The notes: generated by a model from the sequence alone, not told the origin. Numbered from the stretch's first letter, positions 17,520 to 27,386 are shown. The stretch is 64,000 nucleotides of DNA from Parafilimonas terrae (GCF_900115755.1 NZ_FOXQ01000005.1:270505-334504), one strand, 5' to 3'. Numbers and translations: made by a program.

Positions 17520-18773
17520 TTATTCCTCAAACTTTTTAAATAATGTGGTTGCCGTATGTCCGCCAAAACCAAATGTATTGTTCAGGGCATATTTAATATC
17601 CGCTGAAACAGATTCGCCCAAAACAATATTCAGGTCTTTTGAAATAGCTTCATCCAATTGTTTTGTATTAATGGTTGGTGGGACAATGCCATGTTTTAAA
17701 GCCAATATACAAATAATTGCCTCCGCAGCCCCGGCGCCTCCAAGCAAATGACCCGTCATTGATTTGGTAGCGCTTATATAAGGCCTTTTACTGCTGCCGC
17801 CAAACATGGCTTCAATAGCTACAGCTTCACTTAAATCACCCAGCTGGGTTGATGTGGCATGTGCATTTATATAATCCACATCCCCGGTGTTAATGCCGGC
17901 TTCGTTAAGCGCTTTCCGCATACTCAGTTTAGCACCACGGCCATCGGGTGGCGTGCCGGTTAAATGGAATGCATCAGCCGCCTGGCCTGTGCCAATAAGC
18001 TCTCCATAAATGGGCGCATTTCTTTTAATGGCATGTTCATAATCTTCCAGTATTAAGGCGCCGGCGCCTTCAGCCAAAACAAACCCATCGCGGTCTTTAT
18101 CAAACGGACGTGATGCTGAAGCCGGGTCATCATTTCTTTTTGATAAAGCCTGCGCAGCATTAAAACCACCGATAGAAGAAGCTGTAATCGGCGCTTCCGA
18201 TCCGCCGGCAATCATCATAAAAGCTTTGCCTGCACGTATTGTATCAAAAGCATTTATAATAGCTGTGTTGGAAGAAGCACAGGCTGATACCGGGCAATAG
18301 TTAGGCCCGTACAACTGGTAGCGGATTGAAATTACACCTGCTGCAATATCTTCTATTTTTTTAGGCACAAAAAAAGGAGAGAATTTAGTGCCATCGCCCT
18401 GATACAACAGGCTAACCTGTTCTTCAAAAGTGCTGATGCCTCCATTGCCGGAGCCCCAGATAACGCCAATATCAGCCCTTTCTTCTTCCGAGTAAGTGGA
18501 AAAATCTATCTGTGCGCTTTGTACGGCTTCTTCCGTGGCAGCTATAGCATATTGAGAAAAAAGATCGTATTTGCGGAGGTCTTTTCTTTCAAAATATTTT
18601 TCCCCGTCAAAATTTTTAACCTCGCAGGCAAAACGCGTTTTATATTTTGAAGCATCAAATTTTGTAATGGGCGCTGCACTGCTTTTACCCGCAACAATAT
18701 TATCCCAGAATTCCTTTACCGAATTACCAAGCGGCGTTATGGCTCCTATCCCTGTTATAACTACTCTTCTCAT
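17520..18773 (-). CDS. fabF: Beta-ketoacyl-ACP synthase II (FabF)
   Basis: 417 residues, full length. Catalytic Cys in VSACASSN (near 163), His in NAHATSTQLGD (near 303) and His in TGHLLGGAGAAEA (near 341); the C-terminus has NNTFGFGGHTATTLF. It extends acyl-ACP by condensation with malonyl-ACP in fatty acid synthesis. No acpP is adjacent, unlike the usual acpP-fabF pair; the tRNA lies just downstream. It starts with ATG at 18773. Confidence 0.96.
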   Translation of the reverse strand: MRRVVITGIGAITPLGNSVKEFWDNIVAGKSSAAPITKFDASKYKTRFACEVKNFDGEKYFERKDLRKYDLFSQYAIAATEEAVQSAQIDFSTYSEEERADIGVIWGSGNGGISTFEEQVSLLYQGDGTKFSPFFVPKKIEDIAAGVISIRYQLYGPNYCPVSACASSNTAIINAFDTIRAGKAFMMIAGGSEAPITASSIGGFNAAQALSKRNDDPASASRPFDKDRDGFVLAEGAGALILEDYEHAIKRNAPIYGELIGTGQAADAFHLTGTPPDGRGAKLSMRKALNEAGINTGDVDYINAHATSTQLGDLSEAVAIEAMFGGSSKRPYISATKSMTGHLLGGAGAAEAIICILALKHGIVPPTINTKQLDEAISKDLNIVLGESVSADIKYALNNTFGFGGHTATTLFKKFEE

Positions 18774-18962
18774 GTATCAAATTTGAATTTTCCTTCCGGC
18801 ATAATTGGTATTGCCAAAAACTGTGAATCTTAATTTTCTTATTGGCAATTTATAAATATACTATACAAACTGACAGGCATTAATATAAATATCAAAATTA
18901 GTGAACAATTCTGCAAACTAAATTTGGCAGCACTTTATATATACCGGCCTTAAAGTAATTAA

Positions 18963-20609
18963 CTATTGGCCGTTAACCGAATCTTCCGTTATATCCAAAC
19001 TGCCGGAATCTTTTAGGTGTGATGATACCATTCCTTTGCGCTCCATCGCTTCCGCGTGGGCAGCAACAATAAACTTAACAAGGCTTGCCATGCTGTTTTC
19101 GTTTTCATTTACGAAATTCAGCCGGTACGTTGATGCGATTGTTTTTCCATCGCCTTTATCTGCAAAAGCAACAAAGTTTTTAAAGGTTTCCTTTGCGTTT
19201 CCTGCAATCTTGTAACTGTAGTAATTATTATGTGCATGTATATCTGCTGAGGCAGAATCTTTCATTGGCTTATTGCGCAAGAACTGATTAATATCGAAAT
19301 AAACCATCATTGATTTATTATTTAAATCTTTTTCAATGCCGGCAGGCAAAGGTTGTTTTTTATCAGGAGCCTGGTAAGTTTTTATCAATTCATCAGATGA
19401 AGCAATAAAAAGATTATTGTTGCCCGTTTCTATCACAAAGCCATGGCCGCCAGACAAACCTAACTGGTATTCATCACCATTCTTCGTTAATATCTTTTTA
19501 TCCAGCAGGCCTGTAATTACTTTATCAAAAGCAGCTTTGTCGCCAATGGTTGCAGCAAGTAAAAAGCCACCATTTTTTATACTGTTCTCCATGGTATTTT
19601 GAGGATGGGAAGAAAACATAACCGCTATATCGCCGCTAAAAGCATTCATTATATCGGCAGTAGTAAAGCCTATATTGGAAGTAAATCCATCAGCTATAGC
19701 ATCAAAACCAAGGTACTTTAAAATATCAACCAGCAATTTAGGATTGAAGGATACGATCCCAAACCCCGTTAAGGTATCAGGATAACTTTCAATCATTTCC
19801 TTTTTTATTTCCTGCGCCGGGTATTTATTAATAATGCCTGATAAGGTTTTATTATAGTGCGTTTCCGCAGAGGCGTTAATCACTCCTTTTTCAAAATTGA
19901 TAACCCCGGCCGTGTAACTGCCTTCTGCCAGTTCAGATACTTTCGACATGCCCGGAACGCCCACTTCATTCAGCCTGCCTGCCGTATTTGTATAAAAATG
20001 TATATCACCCGGTTTTGAAAAGGGCTCTTTAAAAGCATCGGTTGATGCAATGGATCCAGATACTTTCTGGTTAAATAAACCTGTTAATTGTGATTGCAAA
20101 AGAGAATCGGGGCTATCGCTGCCGCTAACACCTGTAACAATTAAAACTTTGCCTGTCCATCCTGCAATAATATTATTATGCAGCTCAAGATATTTATAAC
20201 CTGCAGCCGCCGAAATAGTGCTGCCTGGTTTTCTTGCTTTAAAAAATGCTTCCAGTTTGTTCTCATCGTTCACCTCAGCTATTAATGCGCCGCTTTTTAT
20301 ATGGCCCTGTTGTATTGAGTTAGTTTCCTTTGTAAAAACATAAAAAGGCTTGCTTATATCCACACCTGAATTCTCTATATCTTTCCATTTCAATCCATCG
20401 CCATTTTGTTCACTCATTATATCAGCAAGCGAGTCAATTGTAATGCCCGATGAAGCAACCTTATCCATAACAGATTTTGAATCTACTACAAAAACAGCCG
20501 ATGCATCTTTTGGAACATATACTGCCAGCGATGACGTTGCCTGTTTACAGCTATTGAAAGCAAACAGGGCTGCACAGAATATAAAAGCTGCTGCAATCTT
20601 ATTTTTCAT
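18963..20609 (-). CDS. DUF4836 family lipoprotein
   Basis: About 548 residues from the ATG at 20609, where the signal peptide (KNKIAAAFIFCAALFAFNSC) is in place and ends at a lipobox Cys. An upstream in-frame ATG at 20639 would add ten charged residues and belongs to a duplicated leader. The mature N-terminus (YVPKDASAVFVVDSKSVMDK) is typical of the Bacteroidota DUF4836 lipoproteins. Function unknown; placement in the cell envelope is expected. Confidence 0.87.
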   Translation of the reverse strand: MKNKIAAAFIFCAALFAFNSCKQATSSLAVYVPKDASAVFVVDSKSVMDKVASSGITIDSLADIMSEQNGDGLKWKDIENSGVDISKPFYVFTKETNSIQQGHIKSGALIAEVNDENKLEAFFKARKPGSTISAAAGYKYLELHNNIIAGWTGKVLIVTGVSGSDSPDSLLQSQLTGLFNQKVSGSIASTDAFKEPFSKPGDIHFYTNTAGRLNEVGVPGMSKVSELAEGSYTAGVINFEKGVINASAETHYNKTLSGIINKYPAQEIKKEMIESYPDTLTGFGIVSFNPKLLVDILKYLGFDAIADGFTSNIGFTTADIMNAFSGDIAVMFSSHPQNTMENSIKNGGFLLAATIGDKAAFDKVITGLLDKKILTKNGDEYQLGLSGGHGFVIETGNNNLFIASSDELIKTYQAPDKKQPLPAGIEKDLNNKSMMVYFDINQFLRNKPMKDSASADIHAHNNYYSYKIAGNAKETFKNFVAFADKGDGKTIASTYRLNFVNENENSMASLVKFIVAAHAEAMERKGMVSSHLKDSGSLDITEDSVNGQ

Positions 20610-20728
20610 TCGTACAAGTTTATTATTTAATGGTCTCATGGAACCTCGCCATATACATTCCCTTGTGTGCGAAGATTATCATGCTCGGTTTCATTCGTAC
20701 AAGTTTATTTTTTAATGGTCTCATGGAA
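20606..20728. repeat. 38-bp direct repeat, period 85, at the DUF4836 start
   Basis: A 38-bp segment at 20606-20643 recurs at 20691-20728 with one mismatch. It contains an ATG (MRPL.NKLVRMK in the minus frame) and the actual start codon of the lipoprotein. This is a recent small tandem duplication of the start and leader, leaving a second, unused initiation site. Confidence 0.85.
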
Positions 20729-20923
20729 TGCCCTTCAATAATCATTGCGTTGGGTATGCCTGAGATTTACGGCATTTCATATTGAATGAATTTAACGAAG
20801 ATATTTATTACCGGCCATTATTATTCCCACGGAACTGCGAAAAAAGGATGAGCGCAAAAGCCGGGTTAACCGCCGGTTTATTTTTAAACCTGCAAAATCA
20901 CGATGGCATTAACTTGCAGGCCA

Positions 20924-21835
20924 ATGCTTAAGTTTATACGCTCGGTTTTCTTTGGCAATTATTTTATAGGGATCATTGCAATTGCACTCTCCATTGAATC
21001 CTGCGTGCAGTTACGGCTGCCTTTAAATTCCATAATGTATTATGCCATCCTTTTTTGCACAACCGTTTTTTATTACACGTATGCTTATCTGGGCCCGTTG
21101 AATACAGGCAAAATAATGAACCCGCGAAAAGCGTGGTACAACAATAACCACACATTTGTTGTATGCAGCCAGTTTTTTTTATTCGCTATGGCTATTGTTT
21201 TAAGCATTTATTTTTTATATAAAAATTTTACAGCCATTAAATCATTGCCTTCAGTATACTGGCTGTTGGCGGGCATTGTAGCGCTTGCCGGTTTTTTATA
21301 TTATGAATTATTGCCAGGTGCAGCTTTTAAAATCAACCTCCGCAATACAGGCTGGCTTAAAGCTTTTGTTATTGGGTTTGTTTGGGCATGCGTTGCCAAT
21401 ATTCTATCATTTATTGCTGTGCAAATTGAAAGCGGCCCGCATAAAGTGGAGGCGCTTTTTTTAATATGGCTGTTTATAAAAAATTTCATGTTCTGCACTG
21501 TAAATGCCATCATATTCGATATAAAAGATTATGCAGATGATTCAAACAGGCAGCTGAAAACATTTGTAGTGCGCTTTGGATTAAGGAATACTATATTTTA
21601 TATTCTATTGCCTTTGATTGTGATTGGGCTGATTTCCCTGGTTGCTTTTTCCATAAGCCATCATTTTGGCTTACCCGCCATCTTAATTAACCTGTTCCCA
21701 TTTATTCTATTATTTATGATTGCATGGAGCATGCAGTGGCCGCATAAAATTTTATATTACCTTGTAATAATAGATGGCATTATTTTTTTTAAGGCTATAT
21801 GTGGAATTATTGGAATGAATTTTATTGATTTTTAA
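20924..21835 (+). CDS. UbiA-like prenyltransferase-family membrane protein
   Basis: About 303 residues from the ATG at 20924 (20903 possible). Eight or nine hydrophobic helices. The second Asp-rich region is visible as NAIIFDIKDYADDSNRQ (near 195), matching the D-x-x-D part of UbiA proteins. The first motif (NxxxD near helix 2) is not clear; the corresponding segment reads YLGPLNTGK. So prenyl-transfer activity is uncertain. The next gene, a methyltransferase, begins 2 bp later, which suggests a joint pathway on a lipid or quinone-like molecule. Confidence 0.75.
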   Translation: MLKFIRSVFFGNYFIGIIAIALSIESCVQLRLPLNSIMYYAILFCTTVFYYTYAYLGPLNTGKIMNPRKAWYNNNHTFVVCSQFFLFAMAIVLSIYFLYKNFTAIKSLPSVYWLLAGIVALAGFLYYELLPGAAFKINLRNTGWLKAFVIGFVWACVANILSFIAVQIESGPHKVEALFLIWLFIKNFMFCTVNAIIFDIKDYADDSNRQLKTFVVRFGLRNTIFYILLPLIVIGLISLVAFSISHHFGLPAILINLFPFILLFMIAWSMQWPHKILYYLVIIDGIIFFKAICGIIGMNFIDF

Positions 21836-21837
21836 TT

Positions 21838-22467
21838 ATGCGAAACGATTACAACGGCATTGCAAATTATTACGACAGGCTTAGCCGCATTGTGTTTCAG
21901 CGTTCCATAATAAAGGCGCAGGCTTACCTGCTTGAATTTGTGCAGGATAACAACCGCATATTACTGGTTGGCGGCGGCACAGGCTGGATTTTGGAGGAAA
22001 TTTCGAAACTCAACAAACAAAATGTATCGGTTGTATATGTGGAGAAATCTGCTAAAATGACTGAGCTTTCCAAAAAAAGAAAATATAAAAATATATCCGT
22101 AGAATTTGTAAACAGTCCTGTAGAAACTTATACCACGCAACAGCAGTTTGATATTATATTAACGCCGTTCCTGTTCGATAATTTCATCGATAAAAAAATA
22201 AAATATATCTTTTCAAAGCTTGATACTTACCTTAAAAAAAGAGGGTTCTGGTTATATGCCGACTTTGTAAATGATAAGCAAAACAACAAAGCCTGGCAGC
22301 AACTGCTTTTAAAAACCATGTACACTTTCTTTAAACTTACAACCAATATTGAAACCCAAAAGCTGGTTGACCTTAAAGGCTATTTTGAAGAAAAATATGT
22401 AATGATAACACAGCAGTTCTATTACAAACATTTCATTCAGGCTGTTGCTTACAGGAAAATAAGATGA
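21838..22467 (+). CDS. SAM-dependent methyltransferase, class I
   Basis: 209 residues. The N-terminus NDYNGIANYYDRLSRIVF resembles UbiE/COQ5-like enzymes. SAM-binding motif I is LLVGGGTGWILEE (near 42-54), motif II ends in VYVEKS, and a FDIILTPFLFDNF segment follows. It is co-directional with the UbiA-like gene with a 2-bp gap. It converges with the lipoprotein gene, whose stop begins at the next base. Confidence 0.85.
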   Translation: MRNDYNGIANYYDRLSRIVFQRSIIKAQAYLLEFVQDNNRILLVGGGTGWILEEISKLNKQNVSVVYVEKSAKMTELSKKRKYKNISVEFVNSPVETYTTQQQFDIILTPFLFDNFIDKKIKYIFSKLDTYLKKRGFWLYADFVNDKQNNKAWQQLLLKTMYTFFKLTTNIETQKLVDLKGYFEEKYVMITQQFYYKHFIQAVAYRKIR

Positions 22468-22911
22468 TTATTGTTTCAGGAAAACAAGGTCGGGCGATTG
22501 CACCGTATCACTGGTATGATTGGCTTTATCACTCATCCAGAAACGGAAATAACTTGTATCATCTGCAAGTGAACAGGCAGCGAGGTTTGGCGGGTTAATA
22601 TTGCCGTAATTATAAGTAAAAACAAAGTCTGCCTTTACGTTTTTCGGCGGGTCGAAATTGGGGATTAAAAAACTGTCAACGCGGGAAAGTGAAGCACAGT
22701 TAGCCACTTTTGAAATGCGCTGCACCCAAATTGTGTCAACAACATCACCTTCTTTATCGGTACATGTTAATTTAAACTCAACCACTGAAGGCTGCGGAAA
22801 CACGGTTGCATTTACGCTTTCAAATTTTAATGCAGGTTTTGTATTGTAAGTATCCTTAGAGCAAGTTACAAATGCGAGCACCAATAAAACAGCGGCTGAT
22901 AATTTCTTCAT
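22468..22911 (-). CDS. Hypothetical lipoprotein
   Basis: 147 residues from the ATG at 22911; the signal peptide KKLSAAVLLVLAFVTCSKD ends with a lipobox Cys near residue 17. The mature part is beta-rich (VVEFKLTCTDKEGD, DSFLIPNF). Extra upstream codons (to 22968) are unlikely since they put a Cys-rich tail before the signal. Function unknown. Confidence 0.75.
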   Translation of the reverse strand: MKKLSAAVLLVLAFVTCSKDTYNTKPALKFESVNATVFPQPSVVEFKLTCTDKEGDVVDTIWVQRISKVANCASLSRVDSFLIPNFDPPKNVKADFVFTYNYGNINPPNLAACSLADDTSYFRFWMSDKANHTSDTVQSPDLVFLKQ

Positions 22912-22981
22912 TTCTTTGCAATTAATATCAAATTTATACAAAAGGAAACAACATTTAAACATCAGCAATTAAGACTTCATT

Positions 22982-23959
22982 GTGAGCACTTCATTTGTTA
23001 ACAAAATTTTTCAGGTTAAAAAAAACTTCACCGGATTGGCGCTTGAATTATTTCATTACCAGCATAAACAAAATACTGTTTATAAAAGTTGGTGCGATTG
23101 TTTGGGGATTGATATAAACAACATTTTATCAATTCAAAATATTCCCTTTTTGCCCATATCTTTTTTTAAAACACATAAAGTTTTAACCGGCAATGAAGCT
23201 TACGAACTTTTTTTTGAAAGCAGCGGCACCACGCAAACCAATAAAAGCCGGCATTATATAAAAGACATAAATGTTTATACAGAAAGTTTTACCAGGGGGT
23301 TTGAATTGTTTTACGGTGATATTAAAGAATGGTTCATTATAGGTTTGTTGCCATCTTATCTTCAGCAGCAACACTCATCGCTTATAAAGATGGTGGATGA
23401 ATTAATAAAACGAAGCGGCCATGCTGAAAGCGGGTTTTACCTGGATGAAGTTGAAAAACTATACCGGGTTTTACAACAACTTGAACAGCGTCAGCAAAAA
23501 ACTTTATTAATCGGTGTTACCTATGCTTTGCTTGATTTTGCGGAGCAATATTCAACTCAACTTTCATCAATCACAATAATGGAAACGGGTGGCATGAAGG
23601 GCAGGCGCAGAGAAATTACACGCGAAGAAGTGCACGCTATTTTAAAAGATCGTTTTAACCTTCAACAGGTACATTCAGAATATGGGATGAGCGAACTGCT
23701 TTCGCAGGCTTATGCCAAAGCCGGCGGCATTTTTAGTTGCCCGCCATGGATGAAAGTGCTGGTTCGGGATGAAGATGATCCGCTGCTGATAAAAACCAGA
23801 GGCAAGGGCGCTTTCAATATTATTGATCTTGCCAATGTAAACAGTTGCGCTTTTATTGCCACAGATGATGTGGGAGAAGTATTTGAAGACGGCAGTTTTT
23901 CTGTTGCCGGCAGGATGGATGGCAGCGATATTCGCGGTTGCAGTTTGATGGTTTTATAA
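22982..23959 (+). CDS. LuxE-family acyl-protein synthetase/acyltransferase
   Basis: 325 residues with a GTG start at 22982. An AMP-forming (ANL-like) fold: a FESSGTTQTNKSRHY loop near 76, EYGMSELLSQAY near 235, and an INxxDxxN-like segment near the C-terminus. LuxE activates fatty acids for luciferase reductase; outside luminous bacteria this family is found in Bacteroidota with unknown substrates. It starts 70 bp from the divergent lipoprotein and is followed by tRNA-Leu. Confidence 0.85.
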   Translation: MSTSFVNKIFQVKKNFTGLALELFHYQHKQNTVYKSWCDCLGIDINNILSIQNIPFLPISFFKTHKVLTGNEAYELFFESSGTTQTNKSRHYIKDINVYTESFTRGFELFYGDIKEWFIIGLLPSYLQQQHSSLIKMVDELIKRSGHAESGFYLDEVEKLYRVLQQLEQRQQKTLLIGVTYALLDFAEQYSTQLSSITIMETGGMKGRRREITREEVHAILKDRFNLQQVHSEYGMSELLSQAYAKAGGIFSCPPWMKVLVRDEDDPLLIKTRGKGAFNIIDLANVNSCAFIATDDVGEVFEDGSFSVAGRMDGSDIRGCSLMVL

Positions 23960-23992
23960 ATGCTGTTATATTTGCGCTCCGTTCTTTTTAAT

Positions 23993-24074
23993 GCCCGGGT
24001 GGCGAAATTGGTAGACGCACCGTCTTCAGGTGGCGGCGCCGCGAGGTGTGCTGGTTCGAATCCAGTCCCGGGCA
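23993..24074 (+). tRNA. tRNA-Leu (CAG)
   Basis: Acceptor GCCCGGG with CCCGGGC, D-arm with GGTAGAC, anticodon stem CCGTC/GGCGG around loop TTCAGGT (anticodon CAG), a short variable arm GCGCCGCGAGGTGT and T-arm CTGG TTCGAAT CCAG. The long variable arm marks it as a class II tRNA. The CCA end is not encoded. Confidence 0.96.
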
Positions 24075-24075
24075 C

Positions 24076-24104
24076 AAGCCTTCAATAATTGAAGGCTTTT
24101 ATTT
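24076..24104 (+). terminator. Intrinsic terminator after tRNA-Leu
   Basis: AAGCCTTCAAT and ATTGAAGGCTT form an 11-bp stem with almost no loop, followed by TTTTATTTT. It sits 1 bp after the tRNA. Confidence 0.85.
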
Positions 24105-24126
24105 TAAATATTTTCGGGGATATACA

Positions 24127-24166
24127 AAAGGAGCCATGATGTTAATCATAGCTCCTTTACTTTTTA
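24127..24166. terminator. Bidirectional hairpin between tRNA-Leu and the minus-strand gene
   Basis: AAAGGAGC (24127-24134) pairs with GCTCCTTT (24151-24158), extended by ATGAT/ATCAT; both flanks are T- or A-rich (ACTTTTTAAA on the plus side). It is likely the terminator of the minus-strand gene at 24183. Confidence 0.65.
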
Positions 24167-24182
24167 AAACCAGCCGCTTAAT

Positions 24183-24557
24183 TTATACAGCCGGTTCTAA
24201 TTTTTTGAACTCTTTTTTTGTGGCTGCAAATCTTTCCCTGAATGCTTCATAGCGTTCCCTGTTTGCTACGTGATTTATATCCTGCTTAACGGCTTCAATA
24301 TCTAAATTTTCATCTTTTGACAAAGCAGCCAGCTTCATTTTTGTTATATGCATTTCATGCCTCAGGTCATCTAATTCTTTTCGCAGTTCTGAAAAGCTTT
24401 TTTCATAAAGCTTTATGCGTTCTTCAACATCATTGCTATTGTTATGTGTTTTAAGCCAAAGCACATAATCATTAAATATCCTCAGCACATTAATATCTGA
24501 ATTCATTTCAGCAATCCAAAGCCTGTATTTTAAATGCAGGCGCATAACTGATGCCAT
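24183..24557 (-). CDS. Hypothetical coiled-coil protein
   Basis: 124 residues, highly charged, with helical heptad pattern (EERIKLYEKSFSELRKELDD, then EMHITKMKLAALS). No signal peptide or membrane segment. It starts with an ATG at 24557. I do not recognise the family. It is 48 bp downstream of the Dps gene and may be co-transcribed with it. Confidence 0.65.
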   Translation of the reverse strand: MASVMRLHLKYRLWIAEMNSDINVLRIFNDYVLWLKTHNNSNDVEERIKLYEKSFSELRKELDDLRHEMHITKMKLAALSKDENLDIEAVKQDINHVANRERYEAFRERFAATKKEFKKLEPAV

Positions 24558-24605
24558 TGTTAGAAATATTTAAGGTTCATTATTTTTATAGCATACGGGA
24601 AAAAA

Positions 24606-25079
24606 TTATTTTAAATGGGCGCGTAACATCCAGGCCATTTTCTCATGCTTTTCCATCAGGCCGGTAATAAAATCTGCAGTGCCGGCATCATGTAATTTAT
24701 CATTGAAATAATTAATGTTCTCACGTAAATGAATGATAATTGTATCATGATCATTCAACAGCGATTTTATAAACCCTTCAGCGCTGTTGGGCTGAACAGT
24801 TTCTTCTGTTAAATGCGTGAGCTCAATATATTGCCGCAAAGTTGCTACTGCATAATGGCCAAGCACACGAATGCGTTCCGCAATTTCATCAATCATATCC
24901 TGCAAAGCCTGGTACTGGCTTTCGAAGTACAGGTGCATGCTATGAAAATTGAGGCCTTCAACATTCCAGTGAGCACCTCGTGTTTTTGTATATAAAATAA
25001 ATTCATCAGCCAGAATGGAGTTTAAAGCATGTGATACTGATGTAAGATTATCTGATTCTATTCCAATTGTTGGTTCCAT
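24606..25079 (-). CDS. dps: Dps/ferritin-like DNA protection protein
   Basis: 157 residues. The ferroxidase signature typical of Dps is seen: GAHWNVEGLNFHSMH followed by FESQYQALQDMIDEIAERI, and later the EKMAWMLRAHL C-terminus. Dps forms a 12-subunit shell that oxidises iron with hydrogen peroxide and can bind DNA during stress. It probably starts with the ATG at 25079. No OxyR-type site can be proven by eye. Confidence 0.94.
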   Translation of the reverse strand: MEPTIGIESDNLTSVSHALNSILADEFILYTKTRGAHWNVEGLNFHSMHLYFESQYQALQDMIDEIAERIRVLGHYAVATLRQYIELTHLTEETVQPNSAEGFIKSLLNDHDTIIIHLRENINYFNDKLHDAGTADFITGLMEKHEKMAWMLRAHLK

Positions 25080-25139
25080 AATAATAATTCAATTTGAGTT
25101 TTCAATATAACTAAGATATAATAAAAAATGCCAATAAAA

Positions 25140-27281
25140 TTAATTAACCGGCAGGCCTAACTCTCTTTCCATAGCTTTTATATCGGGCTCATGTCCGCGA
25201 AAATCTTTAAACATCTTATTATAATTTTCTGTATTGCCGCGGGATAAAATCATATCGCGAAAACGCTGGCCGTTAGCCCTTGTTAAACCGCCATTTTCTG
25301 TAAACCATGAATAGGCATCTTCTTCCAGCATCTTCGTCCATTGATAGGCATAATAACCTGCAGCATAACCGTTGCCCCATATATGCAGGAAATAGCTGGA
25401 ACGGTAACGCGGTGGTACCTGCGGCAGATCAAGGCCTGTTACATGCAGGGCATTTTTTTCAAAAGCATCTGCATCTGTTATGATTGTATCTGCGGGTAAA
25501 GTATGCCATTGCATATCCAATGCCGCAGCCGCTATAGCTTCCGTTAAAGCATAGCCCTGGTTAAAGGATGAAGCCTTTTTTATTTTATCAACCAGTTGCT
25601 GCGGAATAGGCTGGCCGGTTTTATAATGCAGTGCATAATTATTTAGCACTTTTGCATCCAATGCCCAATGCTCATTAAACTGTGAAGGAAATTCAACATA
25701 ATCGCGGGCAACGTTAGTGCCGGAAAGCGATGGATAATTTTGATGTGCAAACATGCCGTGCAATGCGTGGCCAAACTCATGAAACATGGTTGTAACGTCG
25801 TCAAAACTTATGAGTGCAGGCTGGCCAAGCGCCGGCTTTGTGAAATTGCAAACATTATAAATAACCGGTTTTGTTTTTAATAAGAAAGACTGATCAACAA
25901 GATTACTCATCCACGCTCCGCCTGATTTATTATCGCGTTTAAAATAATCGCAATAAAATAGCGCCAGCGATTTGCCATTTTTATCAAACACTTCAAACAC
26001 GCGTACATCGGGTTGGTAAACTGGTATATCATTGCGCTCTTTAAACGTTAACCCATATAATTGATTAGCCGCATAAAAAACGCCTTTTTCAAGCACGGTG
26101 TTTAATTCAAAATAGGGCTTTATTTCGCTTTCATCAAGGTCGTATTTTGTTTTGCGCACCTGTTCCGCATAAAATTCCCAATCGTAAGGCTGTAACTGAA
26201 ACCCTCCATTTTGTGCATCAATCAATGCCTGGATATCGGCGGCTTCCTGTTTTGCCTTGCCGGTAACAGCGGGTACCAACGCATTCAAGAACTTATTTAC
26301 AGCCTGTGGTGTTTGCGCCATTTGATCCTGCAATTTCCAGGCGGCATAATTTTCAAAACCCATCAGCTTCGCTTTTTTTGCACGAATGGCAGCAATGCGT
26401 ATAATGCCCGCCCGTGTATCATTTGAATCGCTGCGTTCTGCCCGTATCCAGGAAGCTTTGAATAATTGTTCCCTTGCAGTACGGTTACTTAAAGATTGCA
26501 GCGCCGGTTGCTGTGTTGTATTTTGTAAAGGAATAAGCCACCCGTTCATATTCTTTGCTGCGGCATCCTGCGCAAATGCATCTTTATCTGACTGCGGTAA
26601 ACCAGTTAAAGCGGCAGCATCTTCCACATGCAAGGCGCCTTCTTTTGCTGCGTTAACCAACTGGTTAACAAATTTTGCAGTGAGCGTTGCCTCTTCTGCA
26701 TTTAATTTCTTCATCTGTTCTTTATCTACCGCGGAAAGTTTAGCGCCAGCCAATACAAACTGCTGGTAATAATACTCAACAAGCCGCCCGGATTCTTTAT
26801 CGAGTTTAAGGTTATTGCGGTTTTCATAAATTGTTTTAACACGGTTAAACAATTTATCATTCAAATACATTTCATCATGCACGGCTGAGAGTTCCGGGGC
26901 AATAGTTTCCTGCAGTTGCTGCAAAGTATCATTTGTATTGGCACCCGTAACTGCATTAAAAGCATTATTTACGCGTCTTAATAAAGCCCCGCTTTTTTCG
27001 AGTGCAACAAATGTGTTTTCAAATGTTGGCGCTGCTGTATTACCAGCTATTGCCTCAATTTCATTTAATTGCTGTTTAATGCCTTCACGCAAGGCCGGCT
27101 CATAGTCTTCATTTTTTATTTTATCAAATGGCGGCGCCTGAAAAGGTAAAGTGCTGGCGCTGCTGAACGGATTGGATGCCGGGAGATCGTTTTTAATATT
27201 CATATTCACATCACTGTTATTTTTAAAAGATATTAATGCGGCAGAGATGCAGGCAAAAAACAACACAGCTATGTATTTCAT
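25140..27281 (-). CDS. M3-family peptidase (peptidyl-dipeptidase Dcp-like)
   Basis: 713 residues with a Sec-type signal peptide (KYIAVLFFACISAALIS). The zinc motif is HEFGHALHGMF near residue 500, with the downstream Glu in SQFNEHW and the Tyr-rich YFLHIWGNGYAAGYYAYQW segment that lines the active site. M3 enzymes such as Dcp and oligopeptidase A cleave short peptides; export suggests a periplasmic role in nutrient peptide breakdown. It stands alone, flanked by Dps and an RRM gene. Confidence 0.94.
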   Translation of the reverse strand: MKYIAVLFFACISAALISFKNNSDVNMNIKNDLPASNPFSSASTLPFQAPPFDKIKNEDYEPALREGIKQQLNEIEAIAGNTAAPTFENTFVALEKSGALLRRVNNAFNAVTGANTNDTLQQLQETIAPELSAVHDEMYLNDKLFNRVKTIYENRNNLKLDKESGRLVEYYYQQFVLAGAKLSAVDKEQMKKLNAEEATLTAKFVNQLVNAAKEGALHVEDAAALTGLPQSDKDAFAQDAAAKNMNGWLIPLQNTTQQPALQSLSNRTAREQLFKASWIRAERSDSNDTRAGIIRIAAIRAKKAKLMGFENYAAWKLQDQMAQTPQAVNKFLNALVPAVTGKAKQEAADIQALIDAQNGGFQLQPYDWEFYAEQVRKTKYDLDESEIKPYFELNTVLEKGVFYAANQLYGLTFKERNDIPVYQPDVRVFEVFDKNGKSLALFYCDYFKRDNKSGGAWMSNLVDQSFLLKTKPVIYNVCNFTKPALGQPALISFDDVTTMFHEFGHALHGMFAHQNYPSLSGTNVARDYVEFPSQFNEHWALDAKVLNNYALHYKTGQPIPQQLVDKIKKASSFNQGYALTEAIAAAALDMQWHTLPADTIITDADAFEKNALHVTGLDLPQVPPRYRSSYFLHIWGNGYAAGYYAYQWTKMLEEDAYSWFTENGGLTRANGQRFRDMILSRGNTENYNKMFKDFRGHEPDIKAMERELGLPVN

Positions 27282-27350
27282 ATATTGTACGTTTTTACTA
27301 AAATACGCATTCTGTTATTTCAATAATAATTTATAACAGCCCCGTAAAAC

Positions 27351-27386
27351 AAAAAAGAGCTCACTGTTTGTGAACTCTTTTTTTTA
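27351..27386. terminator. Bidirectional terminator downstream of the second RRM gene
   Basis: AAAAAAGAG-C-TCAC and GTGA-A-CTCTTTTTTTT form a stem around TGTTT; the A- and T-runs on both sides suit termination from either strand. On the minus strand it follows the RRM gene at 27402. Confidence 0.8.

Noticed and set aside
23710..24075. A 121-codon antisense frame starting MPGTGFEPAH
   Set aside because: It is the reverse strand of tRNA-Leu plus the LuxE-like gene; a common false prediction.
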